From CAWCFV01 sp963794995 (GTDB taxonomy: Bacteria; Actinomycetota; Actinomycetes; JACCUZ01): 64,000 nt of DNA. Under the pieces are notes generated by a model. That model saw only the letters and a list, made by a program, of their open reading frames with translations, ran no database searches and was not told the origin of the DNA. Shown one piece after another: positions 9,026 to 19,047 of this stretch (positions are counted from its first letter, which is position 1; each line of letters begins with the position of its first letter). The position numbers were made by a program, and so were the translations under genes. The stretch spans positions 1,612,001 to 1,676,000 of the forward strand of contig CAWCFV010000002.1 of assembly GCA_963794995.1 (NCBI GenBank), written 5' to 3'.

Positions 9026-9517
9026 TCAGCCGACCGGCCGGCCGTCCTCGAGCTCGACGGTGCGCCCCTCGGCCAGCGCCCGCAGCGCCGCCCGCAGCCG
9101 GCGCGCCATGAAGGGCGTCGTGCGCTGCTCGACCCCGGTGTCGTCGCAGAACGCCCACGAGGCGATCTCGTCGGCCTCGAGCGCGAACCGTCGCGGATCC
9201 ACCGCGCCACCGGCGTAGAGCAGCACCAGCCCGTCGTCCGGGCGCCGACCGGGCGGAACCCAGTCGACCACCAGCAGGCGGCCGACCTCGACGTCGACCC
9301 CGAGCTCCTCGCGCACCTCGCGACGGGCGCCGGCGCGAGGTGCCTCACCGGGCTCGACCATGCCGCCGGGCACCTCCCAGCCCGGCTTGTACGTCGGCTC
9401 GACGAGCAGCAGCCGGCCCCGCTCGTCGAGCAGCACCACACCGGCCGCCACCCGCTTGCGCGGCAGCGCTGCCCACATCTGCGGGTCGACCTCGTTCGGC
9501 GCGGGGTCGACGGCCAT
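9026..9517 (-). CDS. NUDIX hydrolase
   Basis: A 163-residue hydrolase of nucleoside diphosphates linked to another moiety. The NUDIX box is clear at about 51-73: GGMVEPGE, then REVREELG, with the metal-binding glutamates in place. The beta-strand VAAGVVLLDERGRLLLVEP is typical of MutT/ADP-ribose-type enzymes. The substrate cannot be read from the box. It starts 4 nt after the stop of the upstream aminopeptidase gene, so the two are probably co-transcribed; no obvious functional link. Confidence 0.88.
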   Translation of the reverse strand: MAVDPAPNEVDPQMWAALPRKRVAAGVVLLDERGRLLLVEPTYKPGWEVPGGMVEPGEAPRAGARREVREELGVDVEVGRLLVVDWVPPGRRPDDGLVLLYAGGAVDPRRFALEADEIASWAFCDDTGVEQRTTPFMARRLRAALRALAEGRTVELEDGRPVG

Positions 9518-9521
9518 CCGG

Positions 9522-10757
9522 TCAGGCCTCGGCGAGGACGAACGCGTCGCCGCGGGTGACCGGCGTGACGGTGCCGTCGGCGTGGATGCCGTCGATCTCG
9601 ACCTCGGTGCTGCCCACCACGACGTCGACGTGGGTGGGTGAGGAGTTCATGCCCGCCTCGCGCAGCTGCTCAGGGCTGGCCTCGAGGCCGCCGGCGAAGG
9701 AGGTCGGGAAGCCGCTGCCCCACGCCAGGTGCGACCCGACGTTCTCGTCGTAGAGCATGTCGCCGTAGGTGAGCTCGGTGCGCCGGACCGCGGAGTCCCC
9801 GTCGACGATGGCGATCTCGCCGAGGTACCGCGCACCGGGGACGCTGTCCATCTGGGCCCGGACCACGTCCTCGCCGCGGGTGGCGGTGGCGCCCGTCACC
9901 CGGCCGTCGGCGAGCTCGAGCTCGAGCCCCTCCACGAGGACGTTGAGACCCGGGAGGTAGAACGGTGCGGTCGTGCGGGCGACACCGTCGGCGCGGCGCC
10001 AGTCCGGGGAGATGAAGACCTCCTCGGTCGGCAGGTTCGGCACGAACTCGATGCCGTCGGAGTTCGTCACCGAGCCGCCCATCCAGCTCGCGGTCGGCGG
10101 CAGCCCGACGGTGAGGTCGGTGCCCGGCCCGCGGTAGCGGACCCGGTCGAAGCCGCGGGCGTTGAGCATGTCCCGGCGCAGGTGCAGCTTGGCGACGTGG
10201 TCGCGCCAGGACTGCACCGGGTCGTCGTCGTCCAGCCGGGTCGCGATCGCGACGGCCTGCCACAGCCGCGCGACGTCCGGCGTCCCGAGCACGCTCTGGG
10301 CCCAGCCGGGGTTCGGGGCGGCGACGACCGTCCACGCGACGTGGTTGGTCGCGATGATCGGCATCACCTCGCGCATCATCTCGACCGGCTGCATCTTGAC
10401 GAGCCGGTCCGGGTCGAGACCCTCCATCAGCGTCGGGTTCGGGTTGCCGGTCAGCGAGATGACCGCGGGCCGGTCCTCCTTCCACGCGCGCACGCCCTCG
10501 ATCTCGTGCGGCAGGGAGCTGCCGAGCATGGCCTCGGGCTGCAGCTCGGCCGCTGCCCGGTTCAGGTGCTGGTCCCGGTACTCGAGCGTCACCAGGCTGG
10601 CCCCGACGCGGTACGCCTCCCGCGCGATCGCCCGCGCCACCGGCGCGTGCTCGACCTGCCCGGTCACCACCACCCGCTGGCCGGGCTGCACGTTGACGCC
10701 CACCCGCACCACCAGCCGGGCGTAGGCCTCGAGGAGGTGGTCGTACGGCTCCGACAT
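9522..10757 (-). CDS. M29 family aminopeptidase (aminopeptidase T-like)
   Basis: A 411-residue cytoplasmic metallo-aminopeptidase of the thermophilic M29 family, which binds two metal ions near its C-terminus. Recognisable features are the N-terminal VRVGVNVQPGQRVVV strand, the central WR-DHV segment and the C-terminal block with ENVGSHLAWG and HVDVVVGS carrying His and Glu/Asp ligands. ATG 10757 follows GGGAG. A longer frame exists upstream but is arginine-rich and lacks a binding site. Family members remove N-terminal residues from peptides. A -10-like TACGGT lies about 50 nt upstream of the start. Confidence 0.9.
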   Translation of the reverse strand: MSEPYDHLLEAYARLVVRVGVNVQPGQRVVVTGQVEHAPVARAIAREAYRVGASLVTLEYRDQHLNRAAAELQPEAMLGSSLPHEIEGVRAWKEDRPAVISLTGNPNPTLMEGLDPDRLVKMQPVEMMREVMPIIATNHVAWTVVAAPNPGWAQSVLGTPDVARLWQAVAIATRLDDDDPVQSWRDHVAKLHLRRDMLNARGFDRVRYRGPGTDLTVGLPPTASWMGGSVTNSDGIEFVPNLPTEEVFISPDWRRADGVARTTAPFYLPGLNVLVEGLELELADGRVTGATATRGEDVVRAQMDSVPGARYLGEIAIVDGDSAVRRTELTYGDMLYDENVGSHLAWGSGFPTSFAGGLEASPEQLREAGMNSSPTHVDVVVGSTEVEIDGIHADGTVTPVTRGDAFVLAEA

Positions 10758-11077
10758 GCGCGCTCCCGTGGACGTGTGGCTGGCCGGCGGTCGGTGCCGC
10801 CGCCGGCCACCGTAGCGCCAGGCGCCGGATATCGCCGATCGGCGGCAGATGGGCACCGCCCCGGTCACGGAGGGGCCGGGTCACCGGTGCGGCGGCGTCG
10901 TCGTCCCACAGCAACGGCCGACGACCGGACCAAGTCTTTGACCCGCGAGGGATTGACCTGCCGCCCTGGCGGGTGCACGGTCGAGCCATCACGCGAGATC
11001 GTCGCGAAGGGTCTCTGGGGGACCCCCTCTCGCGGCTGCGCCCGGTTGCCGGGACGCGGCGAGAGAAGGGCTGTGCC
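10758..11077. other. Divergent regulatory region between M29 peptidase and S8 protease
   Basis: A 320-bp gap without a gene. It holds the palindrome CGCCGATCGGCG (10833-10844), two TTGACC hexamers at 10938 and 10953 that could serve as -35 boxes for the protease, and a nested hairpin in the probable 5' leader: outer arms CGCGAGA/TCTCGCG (10992-11034) and inner GGGTC/GACCC (11009-11025). The protease SD GAGAGAAGGG is at 11061-11070. Confidence 0.5.
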
Positions 11078-14045
11078 GTGGGACGACGTCTGATGGTCGC
11101 GCTTGCTGTGGGTGGGCTCACGACGGCGCTGGTCGCGCCGGTTCCCGGCGTGGCGGGCGCCGCCACCGATCCGGCCCCTCGTCCCCCGTCGGTCGACCAA
11201 CGAGCCGCACATCGCTACGTGGTGATCATGGCGGGCGACCCGCTGGTCGCCAGGTTCGGCCAGGACGGCCTCGGCACGCGCCGCGCCCGCACGGCAGCCG
11301 CGACCCTGGACCGGCAGCAGGCGGAGGCGCTCGCCGCCGTCGGCAAGTCGGCCGGCGCGCGGACCAACAGCTACACCGTGGCCCTGAACGGCTTCTCCAC
11401 CCGTCTGACCGACGCCCAGGCCGCCCGGATGGCGACGCTCAAGAGCGTCGTGCGCGTCCTGCCGGACGTCTTCCGCCACAAGACCACCGACGCCAGCCCC
11501 GCCTACCTCGGCCTCACCGGGCCCGGCGGCGTCTGGGCCCAGGGCTACACCGGCGAGGGCGTCGTCGTCGGGGTCATCGACTCCGGCATCTGGCCCGAGC
11601 ACCCGAGCTTCGCCGACGACGGCAGCTACCCGCCGCCCGACGGCCCGCTGGACCCCACGGTCGGCCCCACCTGTGACTTCGGCAACCAGGCCGCCAACCC
11701 GCAGGACGCACCCTTCACCTGCCAGAACAAGCTGCTGGGCGCCCGGCAGATGCTCGCGACCTACCGCGCGGCCGTCGGGCAGGACCCCGACGAGTACGAC
11801 TCCGCACGCGACGACGACGGCCACGGCACCCACACGGCATCCACGTCGGCGGGCAACGCCGACGTCCCGGCCGACATCTTCGGCATCGACCGCGGCGTGG
11901 TCTCGGGCATCGCCCCGCGCGCGCAGGTGATCGCGTACAAGGGACTGGGGAACCTGGGCGGGTTCTCCTCCGACCTTGCGGCGGCGATCGACCAGGCCGT
12001 CGCCGACGGCGTGGACGTCATCAACTACTCGGTCGGCGGTGGCCCGAGCCTCACCGGCGCCGACGACCTCGCCTTCCTGTTCGCCGCCGATGCCGGTGTC
12101 TTCGTCGCCACCTCGGCCGGCAACAGCGGGCCGGACCCGGCCACGATCGGCGGGCCCGCCTCGGTGCCGTGGCTGACCACGGTCGGTGCCAGCACGCAGC
12201 CCCGGTTCTTCCGCGCCAGCGTGCGCCTCGGCAACGGCCTGCGTCTCAGCGGCGCGTCCGTGACGGCGGGGACCTCGACCGCTGCCCCTTGTCGACGCGG
12301 CCGACGCCGGCGGCGACCTGTGCGTCCCCGGCACGCTGGACCCGAACGTCGTCGGCGGGGCGATCGTCCTCTGCCGGCGCGGCCAGGTCGGCCGGGCCGA
12401 GAAGAGCCTCGCGGTGGACCAGGCCGGCGGTAGCGGGATGGTCCTCTACAACAACAACGACGTCGACAACCTGTTCACCGACAACCACTGGGTGCCCTCG
12501 GTGCACCTGGACAACACACCGGGCCTCAAGGTCAAGGACTACCTCGCCGCGGCGACCAGCCCCACGGCACGCATCACGGGGAACCTGCGGTCGACCTGGA
12601 AGTCGGCCCCGTCGATGGCCGTCTTCTCCTCACGCGGCCCCGACCCGGTCGCCGAGGACATCATCAAGCCCGACGTCACCGCACCCGGCGTGCAGATCCT
12701 CGCGGGCAACTCCCCCACACCCGACCCGGGCTCCAGCCCGCCGGGCGAGCTGTTCCAGGCGATCGCCGGCACCTCGATGTCCAGCCCGCACGTGGCCGGC
12801 GCGTTCGCGCTGATCAAGCAGGCCCATCCGGACTGGAGCCCGGCGACGGCCAAGTCGGCGCTGATGACCTCCGCCCACCAGCGGGTCCGGGACAACGACC
12901 GGGTGTCGAAGGCGACCCCGTTCGGCATGGGCTCCGGACACGTCGACCTGGCCGGGAAGCGCGACGGCGGCACGCCGTTCGACCCGGGTCTGGTCTACGA
13001 CGCAGGGTTCCTGGACTATCTCGGGTTCCTCTGCGACGCCGGCCCGGAGGTCTTCAACGACCCCGCCTCGACCTGCGCCACCCTCGACTCGATCGGCGTC
13101 GAGACGCAGGCCGAGAACCTCAACTACCCCTCGATCGGGGTGGCCGCGGTGCCCGGCAGGGTCACCGTCCGGCGCACCGTCACCAACGTCTCGGCGCCGA
13201 CGTCCAACCCGCAGGTCTACCGGGCGAGGGTCCAGGCGCCGGACGGCTACTCCGTGACCGTCAACCCGCAGCGGCTCGCGCTCGGCCCGGGCCAGAGCGC
13301 CACCTTCGAGGTGACGCTGGTGAACACCGGCGCCCCCGTCGGCGAGTGGCGCTTCGGCAGCCTCACCTGGAAGGGCATGGGCCGGGACATCTACAGCCCG
13401 ATCGCCGCCCGGGCGTCACTGTTCGACGCGCCGGCCGAGGTCAGCGGCTCCGGGGACTCCGGCTCGGTCGACATCCCGGTGACCTTCGGCTACACCGGCA
13501 GCTACACCGCCGGGGCACACGGTCTCGTGCCGGCGACCACGACCGCCGACTCGGTCGCACAGGACCCCGACCAGGTCTTCGATCCGGCCGACGGCTACTC
13601 CGACGCGATCCCGATCGACGTGAGTGACGCAGCCCTGCTGAGGGTGGCACTCCCGCCGGACGGCGTGGACGACCCGAACGTCGACATCGACCTGTACCTG
13701 GCCGACCCGGGCGGCAACCTGGTCGCCTCCAGCACCGCGGGAGGGACCGACGAGCTGATCGACGTCTCCGCGCCGGCCGACGGCACCTGGACGCTGTACG
13801 TGCACGGCTGGCAGACCGTGGGCCCGACGGCCGACTACCGGCTGTCCTCCTGGGTCGTCCCCGCCACGCCTGGCGGCGGCAGCCTGCAGATCACCTCCGC
13901 GCCGGCCTCGGCCGTCGCGGGCGAGACGGGCACGGTCACGGCGAGCTGGACCGGCGCCGCGGGCACCTGGGGGCTGGGCGCGGTCTCGCACACCGGGCCC
14001 TCGGGCCTGATGGGCCTGACCCTGGTCGAGGTGGACAACCGCTGA
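11078..14045 (+). pseudogene. Secreted subtilisin-like serine protease (S8), one frameshift
   Basis: About 988 residues if read through a single +1 shift. The start is GTG 11078 behind GAGAGAAGGG; a signal peptide (VALAVGGLTTALVAP...AGA) is followed by an I9-type propeptide. The catalytic triad is visible: Asp in VIDSGIWPEH, His in DDDGHGTHTAS, Ser in GTSMSSPHVAGA. A protease-associated domain is inserted between His and Ser, and it is here that the frame breaks, at a CCCC run (12285-12288). Removing one C restores the PA-domain motif DLCVPGTLDP. The C-terminal part has a fibronectin-like fold and a PPC-type domain. The conserved sequence on both sides argues for a base error or a very young mutation. 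Confidence 0.85.
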
Positions 14046-14051
14046 CCCGGC

Positions 14052-14083
14052 GCCGCTGCGGCCGGCCCCGCGGCCGCAGCGGC
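14052..14083. terminator. Bidirectional terminator hairpin
   Basis: A 12-13 bp perfect GC stem (GCCGCTGCGGCC and its complement) with a 6-8 nt loop lies between the convergent S8 protease and lipoprotein genes, touching the lipoprotein stop codon. Confidence 0.7.
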
Positions 14084-14508
14084 TACCCGGGGTGCTCGCA
14101 GAGGAACGGCACGGCGGTCCGCCCGCCCGTGTGGTAGTCGTAGCGGGTTCCGTCGTGCTCCAGGACGGTCCTGGAGCCGTCGGTGACCACCTGCGCGTAG
14201 ACCATGCCCGGCTTCCGGCAGCCGAGCCCGGCGTCCGGCCAGGTCACGACCTCCGCGGAGACGACCGTGAGGCTGGACCCGGCCACCCCCAGCCGGGCGG
14301 CCAGGTCGGCGCGGGCCTGGTCCACGACCCCGGCCAGCGAGGGGTCCACGGACCCGCTCGCCGAGGACGTCGGCGGGCTGGGCGCGGCGCTGGTCCCGTC
14401 CGCGCCGGGCGAGGTGCCCTGCTCCGACGACGCGCACCCGACGAGCGTCGCCGAAAGGGCGAGCAGCACCGCCCGGCGCCCCGTCGCGCGCCGGCCGGTA
14501 CCTGGCAT
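14083..14508 (-). CDS. Putative lipoprotein
   Basis: A 141-residue protein with a lipobox (LVGC, Cys at about 25) after a basic N-terminus and short hydrophobic stretch, so it should be lipid-anchored outside the membrane. A Ser/Pro/Ala-rich linker (about 27-52) precedes a small domain with the pattern WPDAGLGCRKPG...YDYHTGG...FLC, conserved in a family of small actinobacterial exported proteins of unknown function. Two Cys in the domain may form a disulfide. No enzymatic motif seen. Confidence 0.72.
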   Translation of the reverse strand: MPGTGRRATGRRAVLLALSATLVGCASSEQGTSPGADGTSAAPSPPTSSASGSVDPSLAGVVDQARADLAARLGVAGSSLTVVSAEVVTWPDAGLGCRKPGMVYAQVVTDGSRTVLEHDGTRYDYHTGGRTAVPFLCEHPG

Positions 14509-14570
14509 GGCGCCACGGTACGCCCGCCGGCCCCCCAGCGCTGGAGACCCGGGCCCCGGCCGCAGACACC

Positions 14571-14604
14571 GACGGGCGGCCCTCCGTGAGGAGGACCGCC
14601 CGTC
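14571..14604 (-). terminator. groEL transcription terminator
   Basis: A hairpin with 14 of 15 pairs (GACGGGCGG.CCTCC / GGAGG.CCGCCCGTC, loop GTGA), just past the groEL stop in its direction of transcription. No U-tract follows, as is usual in high-GC actinobacteria. Confidence 0.75.
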
Positions 14605-14646
14605 GGGACGTACCGGTGGTGCTGGTGACGCAGGTGGTGGGGACTC

Positions 14647-16281
<1,635 letters not shown>

Positions 16282-16397
16282 GCGGTTCCGGTCCTCCCGA
16301 CTGGGGTGGAGGGATCCGGGGGTGCCCGCGACGGACGGTCGGCACCGGCGGCGATGTCGCCCCTGGCACCGGCCTCACCTGGCCGGATCCGGTCGTT

Positions 16398-16424
16398 CTG
16401 TCACTCAAGATGTCAGAGTGCTAA
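16398..16424 (-). promoter_or_regulatory. CIRCE operator, groEL-proximal copy
   Basis: In the groEL direction the first arm is a perfect TTAGCACTC, then a 9-nt spacer, then GAGTGACAG (6 of 9 to the consensus second arm). Spacing matches the HrcA operator exactly. Confidence 0.8.
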
Positions 16425-16432
16425 CCCCATGA

Positions 16433-16459
16433 TTAGCACTCGACCCTGCCGAGTGCAAG
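16433..16459 (-). promoter_or_regulatory. CIRCE operator, distal copy overlapping a -35-like box
   Basis: In the groEL direction CTTGCACTC, a 9-nt spacer, then perfect GAGTGCTAA. It sits 8 bp from the proximal copy. The distal arm contains TTGCAC, a plausible -35 box, so HrcA binding would block RNA polymerase. I could not assign a confident -10. Confidence 0.85.
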
Positions 16460-16522
16460 CCGCTCGGCACCGGCGGCCGGCCCGGTGCGGCCGCCCGGGG
16501 CCGCCCGCCCGCCGGCGTGCGA

Positions 16523-16554
16523 ACGGCCCGGTCCCCCGAGGGGGGCCGGGCCGT
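16523..16554 (-). terminator. Cold-shock gene terminator
   Basis: ACGGCCCGG...CCGGGCCGT extended by a C-run/G-run gives a 14-15 bp stem with one G-U pair, about 16 nt past the cspA stop. Confidence 0.75.
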
Positions 16555-16569
16555 CGTGCGGACGGGAGG

Positions 16570-16770
16570 TCAGACCGCGCGGACCGAGTCGGCCTGCGGA
16601 CCCTTCTGACCCTGCGAGATCTCGAACTCGACGCGCTGCCCCTCCTCGAGGGAGCGGTAGCCGTCCATCTGGATCGCGCTGTAGTGGACGAACACGTCCG
16701 CGCCGCCGTCGACCGCGATGAAGCCGTAGCCCTTCTCGCTGTTGAACCACTTGACCGCGCCCTGAGCCAT
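16570..16770 (-). CDS. cspA: Cold-shock protein (CspA family)
   Basis: A 66-residue single cold-shock domain that binds single-stranded RNA and DNA and melts mRNA structure. RNP1 (KGYGFI) and RNP2 (VFVHYS) are intact, and the N-terminal VKWFN is diagnostic. The start ATG follows AGGAGA. A leader of up to 240 nt separates it from the upstream threonine synthase, which fits the long regulated leaders of csp genes, though no cold-box can be claimed. Expression may be constitutive; the gene lies between thrC and groEL on the same strand with its own terminator. Confidence 0.96.
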   Translation of the reverse strand: MAQGAVKWFNSEKGYGFIAVDGGADVFVHYSAIQMDGYRSLEEGQRVEFEISQGQKGPQADSVRAV

Positions 16771-16980
16771 CGTGCGTCTCCTGCTGTGCTGGGCCGACAG
16801 GCCCGCACCTCGCGGACCCGGGTCGTGCTCGACCCGACCCGGCAGGGTTGGGAATCTCGCGTGCGCGTCTGCGGCTGCTCTCGAGGCTCGACCGAGGCGC
16901 AGCGTAGAGGCGCGCCGGGCCCGACGTCAGCAGTTTCCGTGACATCGGTCGGTGTAGCCCAGCCGGGCAGCGGTCGGCGC

Positions 16981-16998
16981 CGCCCCGCCGACGGGGCG
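16981..16998 (-). terminator. Possible thrC terminator
   Basis: A 7-bp perfect stem CGCCCCG/CGGGGCG with tetraloop CCGA lies 13 nt past the thrC stop. Short, so only moderately convincing. Confidence 0.45.
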
Positions 16999-17010
16999 CG
17001 GACACCCGGC

Positions 17011-18303
17011 TCAGGCCAGCCCGGCCGCCGTGAACGCGTCGGCCGACGGCTTGATCGTCGCCGCCGGCCCGACGTGCGGCGAGACGGCATCGAGGGTCTT
17101 GAGCCCCTCGCCGGTGTTGAAGACGACGGTGTCGGCGTCCGGGTCGAGCTGCCCGGCGTCGAGCAGCTTGCGCAGCGTCGCGACCGTCACTCCCCCGGCC
17201 GTCTCGGCGAAGATGCCCTCGGTGCGCGCCAGGAGCCGGATGCCCTCGACGACCTCCTCGTCGGTGACGTCCTCGACCAGGCCGCCCGTGCGCCGGCAGG
17301 TGTCGAGGACGTACGGGCCGTCCGCCGGGTTGCCGATGGCGAGTGACTTGGCGATCGTCGAGGGCTTCACCGGTCGCACCACGTCGTGACCGGCCTTGAA
17401 CGCCCGGGAGACCGGCGAGCAGCCGGTCGCCTGCGCGCCGTAGATGCGGTACGGCGACTCGTCGACCAGGCCCAGCGACACCAGCTCCCGGAACGCCTTG
17501 TCGATCTTGGTGAGCTGCGAGCCGGACGCCACCGGGACCACGACCTGCTCCGGCAGCCGCCACCCCAGCCCCTCGGCCACCTCGTAGCCCAGCGTCTTGG
17601 ACCCCTCGGCGTAGTACGGCCGGACGTTGACGTTCACGAAGGCCCAGTCCTCGTGCTCCCCGGCCAGCTCGGACGCGACCCGGTTCACGTCGTCGTAGGT
17701 CCCCTCGACGGCGACGAGCGTGCCGCCGTACACCGCGGTGGCGACGATCTTCTGCTGCTCCAGGTCGGCCGGCACGAGCACCACCGAGCGGATCCCGGCC
17801 CGGGCGGCGGCCGCAGCGGTCGCGTTCGCGAGGTTGCCCGTCGACGGGCAGGCCAGCACCGTGAACCCGAGCTCGCGGGCCGCGGCCAGCGCGACGCCGA
17901 CGACCCGGTCCTTGAAGGAGTGGGTGGGGTTGGCGCTGTCGTCCTTGACCCACAGGGCCCGCATCCCCAGCGCCCTGGCCAGGTTGTGTGCCGGCACCAG
18001 CGGGGTGCACCCGGGCTCCAGGTTGGGGACCTCGCGCACGCCGGAGGGCACGGGCAGCAGTCCCCGGTAGCGCCAGATGTTCTGCGGGCCGGCCTCGATC
18101 GAGGCCCGGGTGACCTCGCCGAACTCGTAGGCGACCTCGAGCGGGCCGAAGCACTCGCCGCAGGCGTAGAACGGGCCCAGTGGCGTGGTCGCGCCGCACT
18201 CACGGCAGGACAGGTGCCGGGCCGGGCCGAGGTCGGGACCGGACGAGCTGGACGAGGCGGCCGCGGTGGGGGAGGCGGCGGGTGCGAGGGCACCGGGGGT
18301 CAT
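17011..18303 (-). CDS. thrC: Threonine synthase (zinc-ribbon type)
   Basis: A 430-residue PLP enzyme converting O-phosphohomoserine to threonine. An N-terminal zinc-ribbon-like element (CREC...CGEC, about 33-51) precedes the fold-type II core. The PLP lysine is Lys131 in NPTHSFKDR, and the phosphate-binding loop is CPSTGNLANA. The long form with a ribbon resembles the archaeal/plant class rather than the short ThrC usual in actinobacterial hom-thrC-thrB operons, so this may be a second copy. ATG 18303 is chosen because AGGAAGG lies just upstream, inside a longer open frame. A SAM riboswitch ends 13 nt before the start. O-phosphohomoserine is also the branch point to methionine in some organisms. 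Confidence 0.92.
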   Translation of the reverse strand: MTPGALAPAASPTAAASSSSSGPDLGPARHLSCRECGATTPLGPFYACGECFGPLEVAYEFGEVTRASIEAGPQNIWRYRGLLPVPSGVREVPNLEPGCTPLVPAHNLARALGMRALWVKDDSANPTHSFKDRVVGVALAAARELGFTVLACPSTGNLANATAAAAARAGIRSVVLVPADLEQQKIVATAVYGGTLVAVEGTYDDVNRVASELAGEHEDWAFVNVNVRPYYAEGSKTLGYEVAEGLGWRLPEQVVVPVASGSQLTKIDKAFRELVSLGLVDESPYRIYGAQATGCSPVSRAFKAGHDVVRPVKPSTIAKSLAIGNPADGPYVLDTCRRTGGLVEDVTDEEVVEGIRLLARTEGIFAETAGGVTVATLRKLLDAGQLDPDADTVVFNTGEGLKTLDAVSPHVGPAATIKPSADAFTAAGLA

Positions 18304-18316
18304 GGGAGGTTCCTTC

Positions 18317-18456
18317 CTCATCTGTCCCGGTGACGCCATGCCCCGGGGCGGAGTTGGCACCGTGACCGCGTGCGCCGCCAGATCTGGTCTGGACGGGTCG
18401 CTGCGGTGCGGTTGCCGGGGCTTCGTCGGGCCGTTCCCTCTGCCCCTCTGGATGAG
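18317..18456 (-). ncRNA. SAM-I (S-box) riboswitch controlling thrC
   Basis: Read on the minus strand the leader shows the S-box core: closing helix P1 (CTCATC at 18451-18456 pairing with GATGAG at 18317-18322), then CAGAGGGGCAGAGGGA, GGCCCGACGAAGCC, CCGGCAACC, the P3 region, and GGTGCCAACTCC. P2 closes as GGGGC/GCCCC around the kink-turn GAGGGA. The 3' strand of P1 runs directly into the SD (GATGAGGAAGG), so SAM-stabilised P1 should hide the ribosome binding site and lower thrC translation. No separate terminator stem is present, which points to translational control. Confidence 0.88.
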
Positions 18457-18477
18457 CGGTCTTCAGTTGTGGCGACC

Positions 18478-18483
18478 ACTGTA
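18478..18483 (-). promoter_or_regulatory. -10 box for the thrC leader
   Basis: TACAGT on the minus strand, about 20 nt before the first P1 base of the riboswitch, which would place the transcript start just upstream of the aptamer. A matching -35 is weak. Confidence 0.5.
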
Positions 18484-18607
18484 GGCCGGTTGCCCAGCCC
18501 GCGGACAGTCGGTCCCGCGCCATGAGACACCGCCCTCCCCACCAGGCATGCGCGATCAACCCACGCCATAGCGGGGCCACGTCGCGCATGCTCGTACCCT
18601 GGCGGGG
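18484..18607. other. Divergent promoter region thrC / HExxH gene
   Basis: No gene. It contains the upstream promoter elements for the thrC riboswitch leader and, at its right end, the -10 box of the plus-strand HExxH gene. Confidence 0.45.
18595..18600 (+). promoter_or_regulatory. -10 box, leaderless start of HExxH gene
   Basis: TACCCT followed by seven bases and then GTG 18608, with no SD; the geometry of a leaderless transcript. Confidence 0.5.
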
Positions 18608-19018
18608 GTGGAGCGGCGGTGGCGGGTACGGCAGGTGGCCAACCTGGTCAACCTGTCGACGCCGCTCGGCCTGCTGGTGGGGCTGGCCGGCCGGGCCCGG
18701 TTCCGCCGTGGGCCGGACGGCCTCGTGCTGGCGACCGGCTTCCGGATCCCCGTGCCCGCACCGGCGTTCACCCTCGGCAACGTCGTCGTGCTCCGCGCCG
18801 GCGGCGACGTGCTGGCGAGGCGGCCGCAGCTGCTGGTGCACGAGGCGCGGCACGCGACGCAGTACGCCTGCTGCGCCGGACCGCTGATGCTCCCGCTCTA
18901 CGGCCTCGCCGCCCTGTGGTCGTTGCTGCGCAGCGGTGACCCGGCCTCGCGCAACGTCTTCGAGGTGCGGGCCGGGCTGGCCGACGGCGGCTACGCCACC
19001 GGCCGCCGAGTTGCTTGA
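18608..19018 (+). CDS. Small protein with HExxH metal-binding motif
   Basis: A 136-residue protein I cannot place in a named family. It contains HEARHATQY near residues 79-87, matching the HExxH zinc-peptidase signature and reminiscent of DUF4157-like mini-metalloprotease domains. A hydrophobic segment follows (GPLMLPLYGLAALWSLL), then the pattern NVFEVRAGLADGGY, where the Glu could be the third ligand. The start is GTG, probably leaderless. It lies divergent from thrC and 29 bp before otsA. A real protease activity is unproven. Confidence 0.65.
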   Translation: MERRWRVRQVANLVNLSTPLGLLVGLAGRARFRRGPDGLVLATGFRIPVPAPAFTLGNVVVLRAGGDVLARRPQLLVHEARHATQYACCAGPLMLPLYGLAALWSLLRSGDPASRNVFEVRAGLADGGYATGRRVA

Positions 19019-19047
19019 TCGCCCCACCCGGCGGGAAGGTGCGCGTC

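Noticed and set aside
10992..11034. c-di-AMP (ydaO/yuaA) riboswitch before the protease
   Set aside because: A GGGGGACCCCC element first suggested it, but the other conserved blocks of that riboswitch are missing.
10973..11077. 35-codon N-terminal extension of the S8 protease
   Set aside because: It is Arg-rich and lies before the SD GAGAGAAGGG and a proper signal peptide; translation more likely starts at GTG 11078.
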